From Bacteroidota bacterium (lineage in GTDB: Bacteria > Bacteroidota > Bacteroidia > Cytophagales > Cyclobacteriaceae): a stretch of DNA of 64,000 nt. The stretch lies in NCBI GenBank assembly GCA_023428695.1, contig JAEYWY010000034.1, positions 186,001 to 250,000 on the forward strand. Direction: 5' to 3'. Under the pieces are notes generated by a model. The model was given only the letters and a program-made list of their open reading frames with translations, had not been told where the DNA came from and searched no databases. The translations under genes and the position numbers were made by a program. The first letter of the stretch is position 1; each line of letters begins with the position of its first letter. Below, one piece after another: positions 1-8,414 of this stretch.

Positions 1-2180
1 CGCGTACCGGCTTCCTTAAGCAACGCTACGTACTCCTGCTGTTCCTCCTGGCTTTCCGCATTCTCAATAAAGTTCAACAACGACAAAATATTTCCGACGG
101 GCGCCCGCAAATTGTGTGAGACAATCTGCGTGAACTCCCGAAGTTGTTCGTTACGCAGTTTCAGGTCTTCCGTCACGGTCTGAAGTCTGGCGTTTTGTTC
201 AAGGATTTTGGCTTCAACAAGTTTGCGGTCGGTAATGTCCCGGAATTCTGTAACGCGAATCAATCCGTCTCCGAAAGGAATATTTTTTCCCTTGATCTCT
301 AATGAGTAGCGACTGCCGTCCTTGCGAAGACCTTCAACGTCATACGGTTCTTCATCCTTGTTCAGAATCTTTTGCATGACATAATCACGGTACTCGGGAA
401 CGATGAGGTCGAGTCCGTTGCTGCCAATAAGTTCGTCATAGTCGAAACCGGTGAGATTGCAAAGGCCCTGGTTACAATCGATAAGGTGGCCCTTATTATG
501 CAAACCAATTCCGCCGAAGGAAGCTTCCTGCAACACCCGGAAACGCAATTCGCTTTCCTTCAGACTTTGTTCAATCTGTCGGCGTTCGGTAATGTCTGTG
601 AGTGTAATCAAAACATGCTGCAGTTGCTCGTCTTCCAGCAGCGTTGGTTCGGCATTTACCAGAAGCCAGGTTTCAGGTTTCGCTTCTTTCCCGGCCACGC
701 CAACAACAACACCGCGAACCGATTGTTTGTTTTCACGCGCCAGGTTCCATGGTAACGTGCCTGCTTTGACGGCTTCACCTTCTTCGGTGGTAAAGCGTAT
801 ACCGGGATGGTTGTCAGTACCGAAGCCGTCGATTACCGGTTTTCCCAGAAGCTTGAGCGCATTGCGGTTGGCTATCTGTACATGGCCTTCGGGACCCTGA
901 AGAATAACGCCCACGTTCAGGTCTTCGATCATACGACGAAATCGTTTTTCGCTTTCCTGAAGCGAACGTTCCGCCGCCACCTTTTCCGTTATATCCCAAG
1001 CGGTTGCAATAATTACTTCGGAACCAAAGTACGTCGATCGGGTCAGTCGGACCTCCTTCAGAAATATCTCGCCGGACTTCTTGAGTCCCCACCAGATAAA
1101 TTGCTGAGGTTTTCCTTCAAGTGCTTCTCCGGTCTGAACCCTTAGACGTTCAAAATCATTTTTACCGGGCGCAGACAGGAACTCCGGCGTTTTTCCAATC
1201 AGCTCGTCCTTCGTGTAACCGTACATGTCGCACGCCTCGCGATTCACATCAAGGAACGTCCCGTCAGGATTCTGGACGTAGATTGCTTCACCCACGCAAT
1301 CGAATAGCTCACGATAACTTTTCTCGCTTTGTTCAATCGTCTTGACGGCAGCCACACGTTCGGAGACATCTGCCATGATGCCGAGCATTCGAACGGCGAC
1401 GCCATCGCTGTCGGTAATGAACATTCCGCGGTCATGCATGTAACAATAGCCATGACTCGTCCTGAACCGGTAGTACACGTCGTAAGTCGAAAGTTGTTCG
1501 CGCGCAAGTTCAAGCTGGCGATTTGCTTCACGACGATCATCGGGGTGGATATGCTGTTCCCACAGTTCGATGCGTTCGATTTCCGATGGACTGAATCCGA
1601 CAACCTGTCGTGTATTTCCACTCCAGATTATTTCACCGGACGTGACATCATAATCATAAATAAGTAACCCTGCGGATTCGGAAACAAGTTCATGGCGCGT
1701 CTTCCAATCGGCAAGCTCGTATTCAGTCAGCTTCCGATATGTAACGTCCTGGAAGGTGCCGGTGACCTTTTTGCTTTTGGTTATTGATTTGGGTCCGCTT
1801 GCCGCAATTTCCGCCCATATGAAACTGCTCCCGCCAACCCTCATGCGTACCTCGACCAGGATATCCTTTCCCTTCTCGAGGGCACCTTTCGTTGCTGTCC
1901 GGAATGCGCTCTGATCTTCTGCGTAAATTCTGTCGATTAATTCGTCGAGCGAGGCGGGGACCGGTGCAGATTTCGTAGCCTGCAACAGTTGACTGGCATT
2001 TGCTGACCATCGAATGGAGCCAGACTTGCAATTCCATTCCCAAATGCCAACGTGTGGAAGTGCGCTGATGTTGAAATCAGTCTCTCTTCCAACGGGTTGC
2101 GAACGTTTTGCCGGTTTCTTCGCCGCAGTCCTGGCAACCTTCTTTTTTGGGGTACTCGGGGTCTTTTTTGATTTAGCCAT
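1..2180 (-). CDS. Multi-PAS sensor histidine kinase, 3' end cut by window edge
   Basis: Reading frame is open from an ATG at 2180 to the left edge (726 codons seen, no stop). The protein starts with a lysine/alanine/proline-rich tail of about 28 residues, followed by roughly five PAS/PAC modules (near residues 40-150, 165-275, 285-400, 405-525 and 535-650) and then a HisKA dimerisation helix with the H-box core SHNLRAP around residue 688. No transmembrane segment or signal peptide is visible, so it is probably a cytosolic sensor that autophosphorylates on the H-box histidine; the HATPase domain must lie outside the window. The ligand sensed by the PAS domains cannot be read from sequence. It is transcribed away from mscL. 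No response regulator is seen next to it. Family call is secure; specific role is unknown. Confidence 0.9.
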   Translation of the reverse strand, partial: MAKSKKTPSTPKKKVARTAAKKPAKRSQPVGRETDFNISALPHVGIWEWNCKSGSIRWSANASQLLQATKSAPVPASLDELIDRIYAEDQSAFRTATKGALEKGKDILVEVRMRVGGSSFIWAEIAASGPKSITKSKKVTGTFQDVTYRKLTEYELADWKTRHELVSESAGLLIYDYDVTSGEIIWSGNTRQVVGFSPSEIERIELWEQHIHPDDRREANRQLELAREQLSTYDVYYRFRTSHGYCYMHDRGMFITDSDGVAVRMLGIMADVSERVAAVKTIEQSEKSYRELFDCVGEAIYVQNPDGTFLDVNREACDMYGYTKDELIGKTPEFLSAPGKNDFERLRVQTGEALEGKPQQFIWWGLKKSGEIFLKEVRLTRSTYFGSEVIIATAWDITEKVAAERSLQESEKRFRRMIEDLNVGVILQGPEGHVQIANRNALKLLGKPVIDGFGTDNHPGIRFTTEEGEAVKAGTLPWNLARENKQSVRGVVVGVAGKEAKPETWLLVNAEPTLLEDEQLQHVLITLTDITERRQIEQSLKESELRFRVLQEASFGGIGLHNKGHLIDCNQGLCNLTGFDYDELIGSNGLDLIVPEYRDYVMQKILNKDEEPYDVEGLRKDGSRYSLEIKGKNIPFGDGLIRVTEFRDITDRKLVEAKILEQNARLQTVTEDLKLRNEQLREFTQIVSHNLRAPVGNILSLLNFIENAESQEEQQEYVALLKEAGT

Positions 2181-2288
2181 TATAACATCGGTCGCTCGGG
2201 CGCGGAAAGATAGACAACTATTTTTATTCCCGGTTGTTATAATGTGAAATGAATCTTACATTGATTCCTGTTATTAATTCTTCTACCT

Positions 2289-2669
2289 ATGCTAAAAGAA
2301 TTCAAGGAATTTGCCTTCAGGGGAAACGTCATTGACCTTGCAGTGGGTGTCGTACTCGGCGCAGCTTTTAATGCAATCGTTGCATCGCTTGTCGCAGACG
2401 TCTTTATGCCGATAATTGGTATACTGACTGGAGGAAAGGATTTCAGCGGGTTGAGTTACACCTTTGGCGATGCCGTAATCACCTACGGAAAATTCATCCA
2501 GGCGGTATTCATATTTCTCTTAACAGCCCTGGCCCTGTTCCTGTTCGTTAAGGTCATCAACAAAATTCGCCGTAAGGAAGAAGCAAAACCGGCACCTCCT
2601 GCGCCACCACCTGCCGATGTAGTGCTGCTTACGGAAATTCGCGACCTTCTTAAAGAAAAGCGCGCATAA
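2289..2669 (+). CDS. mscL: Large-conductance mechanosensitive channel MscL
   Basis: 126 residues, normal for MscL. The conserved N-terminal amphipathic helix and first membrane helix are seen (FRGNVIDLAVGVVLGAAFNA from residue 10), then a periplasmic loop (about 45-65), a second membrane helix (about 70-92) and a charged C-terminal helix after a proline-rich linker (APPAPPPAD). The channel sits in the inner membrane and opens under membrane tension to release solutes in hypo-osmotic shock. It stands alone, divergent from the PAS kinase, and its stop lies only two bases from the stop of the convergent dehydrogenase gene. Nothing unusual was noted. Confidence 0.97.
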   Translation: MLKEFKEFAFRGNVIDLAVGVVLGAAFNAIVASLVADVFMPIIGILTGGKDFSGLSYTFGDAVITYGKFIQAVFIFLLTALALFLFVKVINKIRRKEEAKPAPPAPPPADVVLLTEIRDLLKEKRA

Positions 2670-2671
2670 TC

Positions 2672-3562
2672 TTACTTCGCAAAGCGCGGAGCTACGGTTA
2701 ACGTTTTGCTTCCGGGTGTGTAGGTGTAAAACCCAGACCCGGATTTTACTCCTTTATGACCTGCCTGAACCATGTTCACAAGGAGAGGGCAGGGCGCATA
2801 CTTTGGATTTCCAAATCCGTCGAACAAAACATTCAGGATACTCAGGCAGACATCAAGACCAATGAAGTCGGCAAGTTGCAGCGGTCCCATGGGATGAGCC
2901 ATCCCCAGTTTCATTACCGTATCGATCTCTTCAACTCCGGCAACACTTTCATATAAACTATAGATAGCCTCGTTGATCATAGGCATCAGTATACGGTTCG
3001 CAACGAAACCAGGGTAATCGTTGACCTCAACGGGTACTTTTTCGAGCTTCCGTGAAAGCTCCATTACTTCTGCTGTCACCTTGTCACTGGTACTATAGCC
3101 ACGGATCACTTCAACAAGTTTCATGACAGGCACGGGATTCATGAAATGCATACCGATCACTTTGTCGGGACGATCTGTCACTGACGCGATTTGTGTAATT
3201 GATATGGAAGATGTGTTAGTGGCAAGGATAGCCTCCGGCTTTGTTGCAGCTGAGAGCTCGCGAAATATCCTGAGCTTGAGATCTGTATTTTCGGTTGCTG
3301 CTTCCACAACCAGGCCGGCATCAGAGACTCCGGTTGGTACGGATGTGCTTGTGCTGATATTTGCAAGAGTCTGGTCGCGTTGTTCTGCCGTGATGGTGCC
3401 CTTATCGATTTGTCTGCTGAGATTTTTTCCGATAGTCGCCAACGCCCTGGTTAGTGCGTCCTGGGAAACGTCGATTAGAGAAACATGGAATCCGTGTTGA
3501 GCAAATACGTGTGCGATTCCATTGCCCATCGTGCCGGAACCGATGACTGCGATTTTCTTCAT
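2672..3562 (-). CDS. hbd: 3-hydroxybutyryl-CoA dehydrogenase
   Basis: 296 residues, the standard length for the short 3-hydroxyacyl-CoA dehydrogenase. The N-terminal Rossmann motif GSGTMGNG (residues 8-15) binds NAD(H), and the catalytic histidine lies in GMHFMNPVP (H139), followed by the C-terminal 3HCDH domain (PGFVANRI near 185). It interconverts acetoacetyl-CoA and 3-hydroxybutyryl-CoA in fatty-acid or butyrate-type metabolism in the cytosol. It is monocistronic: convergent with mscL and preceded by its own promoter with a perfect inverted repeat in the spacer (3584-3612), which suggests dedicated repression or activation. No thiolase or crotonase is seen nearby. Confidence 0.93.
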   Translation of the reverse strand: MKKIAVIGSGTMGNGIAHVFAQHGFHVSLIDVSQDALTRALATIGKNLSRQIDKGTITAEQRDQTLANISTSTSVPTGVSDAGLVVEAATENTDLKLRIFRELSAATKPEAILATNTSSISITQIASVTDRPDKVIGMHFMNPVPVMKLVEVIRGYSTSDKVTAEVMELSRKLEKVPVEVNDYPGFVANRILMPMINEAIYSLYESVAGVEEIDTVMKLGMAHPMGPLQLADFIGLDVCLSILNVLFDGFGNPKYAPCPLLVNMVQAGHKGVKSGSGFYTYTPGSKTLTVAPRFAK

Positions 3563-3583
3563 TGCTTAGTTCAGGTTAAAGCG

Positions 3584-3612
3584 CAAATATAGTGGTGATT
3601 TTGAATCACCAC
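3584..3612 (-). promoter_or_regulatory. Promoter of hbd with palindromic operator in the spacer
   Basis: On the minus strand a perfect Bacteroidota -7 box TATATTTG lies at 3591-3584, 22 bases before the ATG. The spacer upstream is filled by a perfect inverted repeat with 9-base arms and a 3-base centre (3592-3600 and 3604-3612, arm GTGGTGATT). A TGTG at the expected -33 distance is one mismatch from TTTG. A dimeric regulator bound here would cover the promoter. The box is seen directly; the operator role is inference. Confidence 0.55.
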
Positions 3613-3664
3613 ATATGTACAGAGTGAGTGCGAGTGTGAGTTATGAGGTTTAGGGGAACCGGTA

Positions 3665-4081
3665 CTAAACAGTGTGTCGAAGGTGAGGCAGGACTCGTTC
3701 TGCACTCCGCGCAGCGGGTTTGACTCCGATCTTGAAGATGTCGGTAGGTGTTTGACATAGTACGGCCCTGCCGTTGTAGATCGCGATAGGCGCGGCAATG
3801 AGGTGCGGGTAGTGCATCAGTACATCAAGCCAGCCATTCATCGTCAACGCCTTACCTGCTACCTTGGTTTGATAATCCGGGTGTGAACGATCCACGATTT
3901 CTTTCGGAGTGAGCCCCAGCATGGTCACAACTTCTTTCCAATATGTCGGCCCCATCTTTTCAGCGACTACGTTCACTTCATTGATGTGACTGCAAATCGT
4001 CCGCACAAGCGCTTTCGTTTGTTTGCCTTTATTCGTCTCCGGATTATAAAGCAGAAAAAGTTCATTCTTGTGAAATTGCAT
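3665..4081 (-). CDS. ArsC/Spx-family thioredoxin-fold protein lacking the catalytic cysteine
   Basis: 138 residues. The N-terminus FLLYNPETNKGKQTKAL (residues 9-25) aligns with the ArsC active-site strand and loop, where genuine arsenate reductases have a CxxxxxR-type loop with an essential cysteine; here the cysteine is missing. The C-terminal part (PIAIYNGRAVLCQTPTDIF) matches the conserved end of ArsC-like proteins, where the family has IAI..G.A.LC.tP. It is therefore a thioredoxin-fold ArsC relative that probably cannot reduce arsenate, and no arsenic genes adjoin it. The function is unknown; a regulatory or adaptor role like Spx is one possibility. The start at 4081 gives the only sensible N-terminus. 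Confidence 0.7.
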   Translation of the reverse strand: MQFHKNELFLLYNPETNKGKQTKALVRTICSHINEVNVVAEKMGPTYWKEVVTMLGLTPKEIVDRSHPDYQTKVAGKALTMNGWLDVLMHYPHLIAAPIAIYNGRAVLCQTPTDIFKIGVKPAARSAERVLPHLRHTV

Positions 4082-4636
4082 AGCTTCCTGGTTTAGGGTT
4101 GAAAGGGTGAACTGAATGCCGTAATGCTAAAGTTATCCAAATTTGAGGTGGCATTCAACCTCGCATTTCTATCGCACCTGTTTCTTCTGTCTGTTCGCAT
4201 TTTGCACCCATGACGCGCATCGAAGAAAGTCAGGAACGAAAAATCTGATGCCTAACGGGCAGCCATAATCTTCTGAGAATCACCAGCCTGGCAAGACCGG
4301 CGCCCTTGTTGGAAAACGGACGAATAACCAAAGAAATCACGGTGGCGGTCGTCTCTAAGCGACAGTTGTACATGTTTCAACGGTGTAGGGGAAGTGCCTG
4401 AAAACAAATAAAATTCTGAAAAACTGATGTTATCACATCATTTACAAAACCGGGCCGCTATTACGACAGAACGATTACCGGATTTTTCAGGCCAAATGTT
4501 TTGAAATGCTTACACGCCTGATTGATGTATGAATAGCCAAACGGCTGCAAGATTTACAATATCAGACTCTTGCATTTTTGCACGCGAAGAAAAGACCTGC
4601 ATTATGCAGTCGCTGTAAACAAGAACTGAAAAGACT
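4082..4636. other. Intergenic region, 555 bases, divergent promoters expected
   Basis: Lies between the divergently transcribed ArsC-like gene and the TonB-dependent receptor gene. I found no convincing open frame, RNA or repeat family. A small perfect hairpin (arm TGATGT, 4-base loop) lies at 4425-4440. A near-match to the -7 consensus (CATTTTTG at about 4574) precedes the receptor gene. Confidence 0.4.
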
Positions 4637-6787
4637 ATGAAAAAACTTTTAACATGTGTCCTGATGCTCGGATTGGCGGGTCAGGTATCGGCACAGGAAG
4701 TTGTACTTGACGAAGAGACCATGTACGACCTTTCCCTGGAGGAATTGATGAACATTCCGATTCACTCGGCGAGTAAGAAACAGGAAACCCTGTTCGATGC
4801 ACCGCTGTCCAGCTACACGGTTACGCGGTCCGAAATTGAGAAATCAGGCGCAACTACGATCATGGAAGCACTCCGTCTCGTTCCCGGTCTGATCGTGCGC
4901 GAGCAATCGAATGGCGTGTACGACATTCACATCCGCGGTCTGGACAACCTGCTCCGCCACAGTGATTCATTCACCAAGAACAACCTCTACACGCTTGTAA
5001 TGATCGACAGCCGCCCTGCGTTCAACCACAATCTTGGTGGCACGTTCTGGGAGGCATTGCCTGTCGATATCCTGGACGTGGAGCGAATTGAAATCGTTCG
5101 TGGTCCGTCGGCTCCGTTGTTCGGACCAAATGCGGTAACGGGTGTTGTTAACATCATCACAAGACGTGCTGAGTCCGCTGAGTCCGCAAAGACCTTTGTG
5201 TCGGCTAATGTTGAAGGCGGCGCGCCGTCAACGCTGATTGCAAATGCGGTGGTTGGCAAGCGATTCAATGAACGTTTTTCATCTTCGGTGTCGTTCAACT
5301 ACCAGGAGCGTGACCGCTACGACGAACGTTTCTACAACAACGCCACTGGCGAATATCAGGATGGCAAATCTTTCATGCCTAACCTCGACAGAGGATATCC
5401 CCACCCGGAAAGAGCAATGCAGAAAATGGGCGTGAACGGATACTTTACTTATAACCGTTCCGAGAACGTCAAATTTGATCTCAGCGCCGGATTCCAGAAC
5501 AGCGAGTCCCTTAAGAACATGCTGTCGGGTTTTGGTACAGTCCTGACCAACAGCACTTCGGATTCTTACTATGCAAACCTTTCAGCCAAGATCAGCGATC
5601 TCGCGGTTCGTACCTCATTCACTTCCGGAAAAGACAACATCCTTTATGGAAGCGCGCCTTCGCAATATGATTATCACGTAACTGACCTCAACGCTGAATA
5701 CACATTTAAATTTGGTAACAAGGTAAGTGTCGTTCCCGGATTCAATTATCAGAACGCCGTATTTTCAGATGAATCTTACTATGGCGAAGTTGAAAAAGGA
5801 TTCCTCAACGGTACGGAACAGTCAATATCGACCATTTCGGGATTTATTCGCAGTGACTTCAACTTCACTGACAAGTGGCGTGTGATCGCGGCACTGCGTG
5901 CGGATAAGTTTTCAAGCCCTGATGACCTGTACCTCGCATATGAATTCGCATCGACTTACAAACTGAACGACAACAACCTGATCCGTGCTGCCGTGACACG
6001 TTCCAATAGCGGTGCGTTCATGGGTTACAATAAACTGAACTACATTGAGAGGGATCAGATCGCCATTGGCGGTGGTCTCTTTGTTGACCAGATTCAGCGT
6101 GGTAATTCCGACCTCGAACTGCTGACGGTTAATATGATTGAACTCGGTTTCAGAACAAAACTCACGTCAAACCTGCAGTTGGATCTGGACCTGTTCCGTC
6201 AGACAGCGGAGAATCTTACAGCGATCGTAATCAAAGGTTTCACTACCTATCCGCCAAGTCCCGATGCAGATTTTACGGTCGACTTCGACAACGTACCGGT
6301 TACAGCTACACAGCTGGGAGGTACGCTTGCTGTGAACTTTGTTCCAGACAAGAAGTGGCAGTTCAAACCTTTTGTAACCATTCAGTCGACTGAAACAGAG
6401 AACCTGCCTGACTCATACTACGATCCGACACTGAGTACGCAACAGCCTGGTTTAGGATTCCCGGCGGTAACGTATTCAGACAGCAAACATGAGTACACAC
6501 CTTCAGTGTATGGTGGATTCTACGTGAACTTCAAGGCAAGCGAGAAGTTCAACATAAACAGCAGCGCGTATTTCCTTGGTGAACAGACGTGGTACAGAAG
6601 CGCAACTACAACGGTTAACGCGGATGCCAACTTTATGTTGAATATTAAGGCAAGCTATGCGATCACTGACATGCTTAGCATCTATGCCAATGGCAGAAAC
6701 ATCTTCAACTCGGACAAACCTCAGTTCCTTGGAGGTGACATCAACGGTGCATTGTATATGGGGGGTATCTCTTTCAACCTGAAGTAA
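4637..6787 (+). CDS. TonB-dependent outer-membrane receptor
   Basis: 716 residues. A signal peptide (residues 1-19, cut after VSAQ) is followed by the short LSLEELMNIPIHSASKK segment typical of one TonB-receptor subgroup, then a plug domain (about 45-175, with EALRLVPGLIVRE and VERIEIVRGPSAPLFGPNAV) and a 22-strand beta-barrel to the C-terminus, which ends in an aromatic-rich strand with a penultimate Leu (GGISFNLK). It would import a ligand across the outer membrane with TonB-ExbBD energy. It lacks the carboxypeptidase-like N-terminal domain of SusC proteins and has no SusD partner, so a siderophore, cobalamin or other small chelate is more likely than a glycan. The actual ligand cannot be read. 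It is monocistronic, with a hairpin terminator after it. Confidence 0.92.
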   Translation: MKKLLTCVLMLGLAGQVSAQEVVLDEETMYDLSLEELMNIPIHSASKKQETLFDAPLSSYTVTRSEIEKSGATTIMEALRLVPGLIVREQSNGVYDIHIRGLDNLLRHSDSFTKNNLYTLVMIDSRPAFNHNLGGTFWEALPVDILDVERIEIVRGPSAPLFGPNAVTGVVNIITRRAESAESAKTFVSANVEGGAPSTLIANAVVGKRFNERFSSSVSFNYQERDRYDERFYNNATGEYQDGKSFMPNLDRGYPHPERAMQKMGVNGYFTYNRSENVKFDLSAGFQNSESLKNMLSGFGTVLTNSTSDSYYANLSAKISDLAVRTSFTSGKDNILYGSAPSQYDYHVTDLNAEYTFKFGNKVSVVPGFNYQNAVFSDESYYGEVEKGFLNGTEQSISTISGFIRSDFNFTDKWRVIAALRADKFSSPDDLYLAYEFASTYKLNDNNLIRAAVTRSNSGAFMGYNKLNYIERDQIAIGGGLFVDQIQRGNSDLELLTVNMIELGFRTKLTSNLQLDLDLFRQTAENLTAIVIKGFTTYPPSPDADFTVDFDNVPVTATQLGGTLAVNFVPDKKWQFKPFVTIQSTETENLPDSYYDPTLSTQQPGLGFPAVTYSDSKHEYTPSVYGGFYVNFKASEKFNINSSAYFLGEQTWYRSATTTVNADANFMLNIKASYAITDMLSIYANGRNIFNSDKPQFLGGDINGALYMGGISFNLK

Positions 6788-6808
6788 CAGATCCCTGAAA
6801 AGCGAAAG

Positions 6809-6840
6809 AGGCCGTCCGATAAACCGGGGCGGCCTTTTTA
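6809..6840 (+). terminator. Rho-independent terminator of the TonB receptor gene
   Basis: A 9-pair stem (AGGCCGTCC with GGGCGGCCT, one G-U pair) begins 22 bases after the stop and is followed by TTTTTA. No A-run lies on the other side, so it acts on the plus strand. Confidence 0.85.
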
Positions 6841-6853
6841 TATTTGCAACGCA

Positions 6854-7963
6854 TCACTTCAACAGTGACAGCGCGCCATCAGTTGCCGGAACCGACACAA
6901 CGTTGCCGCTATCATCGAGGAACGTATGTATAGGCTCGGGCTTTTGCGTTCTCACAAACGAAGCGATATCAGCGGCAACCCGGTCCGGAACAGTCCAATG
7001 AAAGTTATGTCCAAGGTCAAGGTCCGACTTGCGATCTTCGGGATTCCTTCCGTATTGTTTGTATACGATCGAATTGTTTCCGTTTCGCACCGCAGCTGCA
7101 AGAGACCGTTTGAAATCATCCTGGGTTTGGCCGTAAGGGTAAACGGGATCATTGGTGGAATACAACACCAGCGCGGGAACGGCGAGTTGCTCAAGTGCTT
7201 TGCGATTGTCGAAATCCCGGATTGACTTGGCCAGTCCGATCCAGGTACCCATGCGTGTTGCCACCGTTTCGTACGCGATTGCGTCAAGCAACGTTTCGTC
7301 AGCAGCCGGTTCGGTTACCCAGTTCTGACGCAGGAACGCCGGGACTTGTCCGCCGAGGTTTGCCGGCGTACGTTCGTAAACATCTTTCGGCCACCGCAGA
7401 TGTTTTTCTTTCGCGGCGCGACGCATTACATTGTTGAGCATTTCTTTCAAGACAAAGTCCTGAACTACATCATTCGTGCTGCCGCACAGCAGCGTGGCAA
7501 TCAACGTGACGCTATGGACACGGTTCGTGTGCTTGAGTGCAAGTTCCTGGGCGATCATCCCGCCAAGGCTATGGCCGGCGATATATGCCTTTGAAATTGA
7601 CAACTCATCCATAAGCAGAATGATGTCGTTGGAAAGCAGGGAAAATGTGAAACAACTGGCGGGATCCGCCGCACATGACTCAGATGGCATTGACGAGTTG
7701 CCATGGCCGCGAAGGTCGGGCACGATTATCCGGAGGCCGTTGTCAAGTTCTTCCAGCTCCTCGGCAACTTTATAGAGCGATCGCGAAGTGTCGGTGAACC
7801 CGTGCAACAGGATAACAGGAATACCATCGGCCGGGCCACGTTCATGGTAACGAATGGTGATGCCATTAGGAAGCTCGCAGGCCTTTTTTGGGATTTTGAT
7901 TTGGGCAACGGCGCAAAGTGCCGGGCACAACATGAGAGTCAGGATAAGGAAGTGTGATTTCAT
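6854..7963 (-). CDS. Exported alpha/beta hydrolase
   Basis: 369 residues with a signal peptide (1-21, ending CAVAQ). The alpha/beta-hydrolase core shows the oxyanion motif ILLHGFTD (51-58), the strand-4 loop PDLRGHGNS (82-90), the nucleophile elbow GHSLGG with Ser132, an acid candidate near YSTNDPVYP, and a late histidine in LGHNFHW. It probably hydrolyses an ester or amide in the periplasm or outside the cell; the substrate is not readable from sequence. Paired cysteines (C97, C104) in the inserted loop suit an exported protein. It is convergent with the TonB receptor; the lipoprotein and hydroxylase genes upstream are on the same strand, 85 bases away. Confidence 0.85.
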   Translation of the reverse strand: MKSHFLILTLMLCPALCAVAQIKIPKKACELPNGITIRYHERGPADGIPVILLHGFTDTSRSLYKVAEELEELDNGLRIIVPDLRGHGNSSMPSESCAADPASCFTFSLLSNDIILLMDELSISKAYIAGHSLGGMIAQELALKHTNRVHSVTLIATLLCGSTNDVVQDFVLKEMLNNVMRRAAKEKHLRWPKDVYERTPANLGGQVPAFLRQNWVTEPAADETLLDAIAYETVATRMGTWIGLAKSIRDFDNRKALEQLAVPALVLYSTNDPVYPYGQTQDDFKRSLAAAVRNGNNSIVYKQYGRNPEDRKSDLDLGHNFHWTVPDRVAADIASFVRTQKPEPIHTFLDDSGNVVSVPATDGALSLLK

Positions 7964-8048
7964 TTTTGGGTAAGAGGATTAATGATTAAACAACACTCAC
8001 CCGGGCGTAAGGACAGGACTTACGATGTAAGTAAGGGCAATTGAAACG

Positions 8049-8414
8049 TTACTCCACAGAGATTTCCTTCGCCAGTCCGACTGCGTTAAAGCGGATTACG
8101 AGTCGTTCCGGTGATGGTGCTGCGTTAGGACATTCGGAAGACGGACTCAGATAGTAATAGAAGAATTTTTCGCTTCGCTTGTAGATTTCCTGTTCGTCGG
8201 GTTTTCCGAGGACGTCAACCATTTCCATCTCGGAAAGACCGAGCAATTTACCCTTCTGGTTCAGGAGATTCGTCCGGAGGTTTTCGCGCTGACCCGTGCA
8301 CGCGTTGCGGTCTGTTTTCCAGGCTTCGGCATTGAACCCGTCGAGTTCCGGCACGGAGGCCGTACACGCAACAACGAAAACGAAAACGAAACTAAGCGAT
8401 CTGCAGATGTTCAT
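8049..8414 (-). CDS. Small predicted lipoprotein, function unknown
   Basis: 121 residues. The N-terminus is a lipoprotein signal with a lipobox-like VVAC (Cys17), followed by a mature region containing LLGLSEMEMVDVLGKPDE. That stretch resembles the small SmpA/BamE-type fold used in many outer-membrane lipoproteins (a GKPD turn and a C-terminal strand ending LVIRFNAVGLAKEISVE). I do not recognise a named family with certainty. Its start overlaps the end of the upstream hydroxylase gene by 23 bases on the same strand, so the two are translationally linked. Confidence 0.75.
   Translation of the reverse strand: MNICRSLSFVFVFVVACTASVPELDGFNAEAWKTDRNACTGQRENLRTNLLNQKGKLLGLSEMEMVDVLGKPDEQEIYKRSEKFFYYYLSPSSECPNAAPSPERLVIRFNAVGLAKEISVE

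Noticed and set aside
4425..4440. Small perfect hairpin TGATGT-TATC-ACATCA
   Set aside because: Too short and isolated to call as a regulator site or terminator; no T-run follows.
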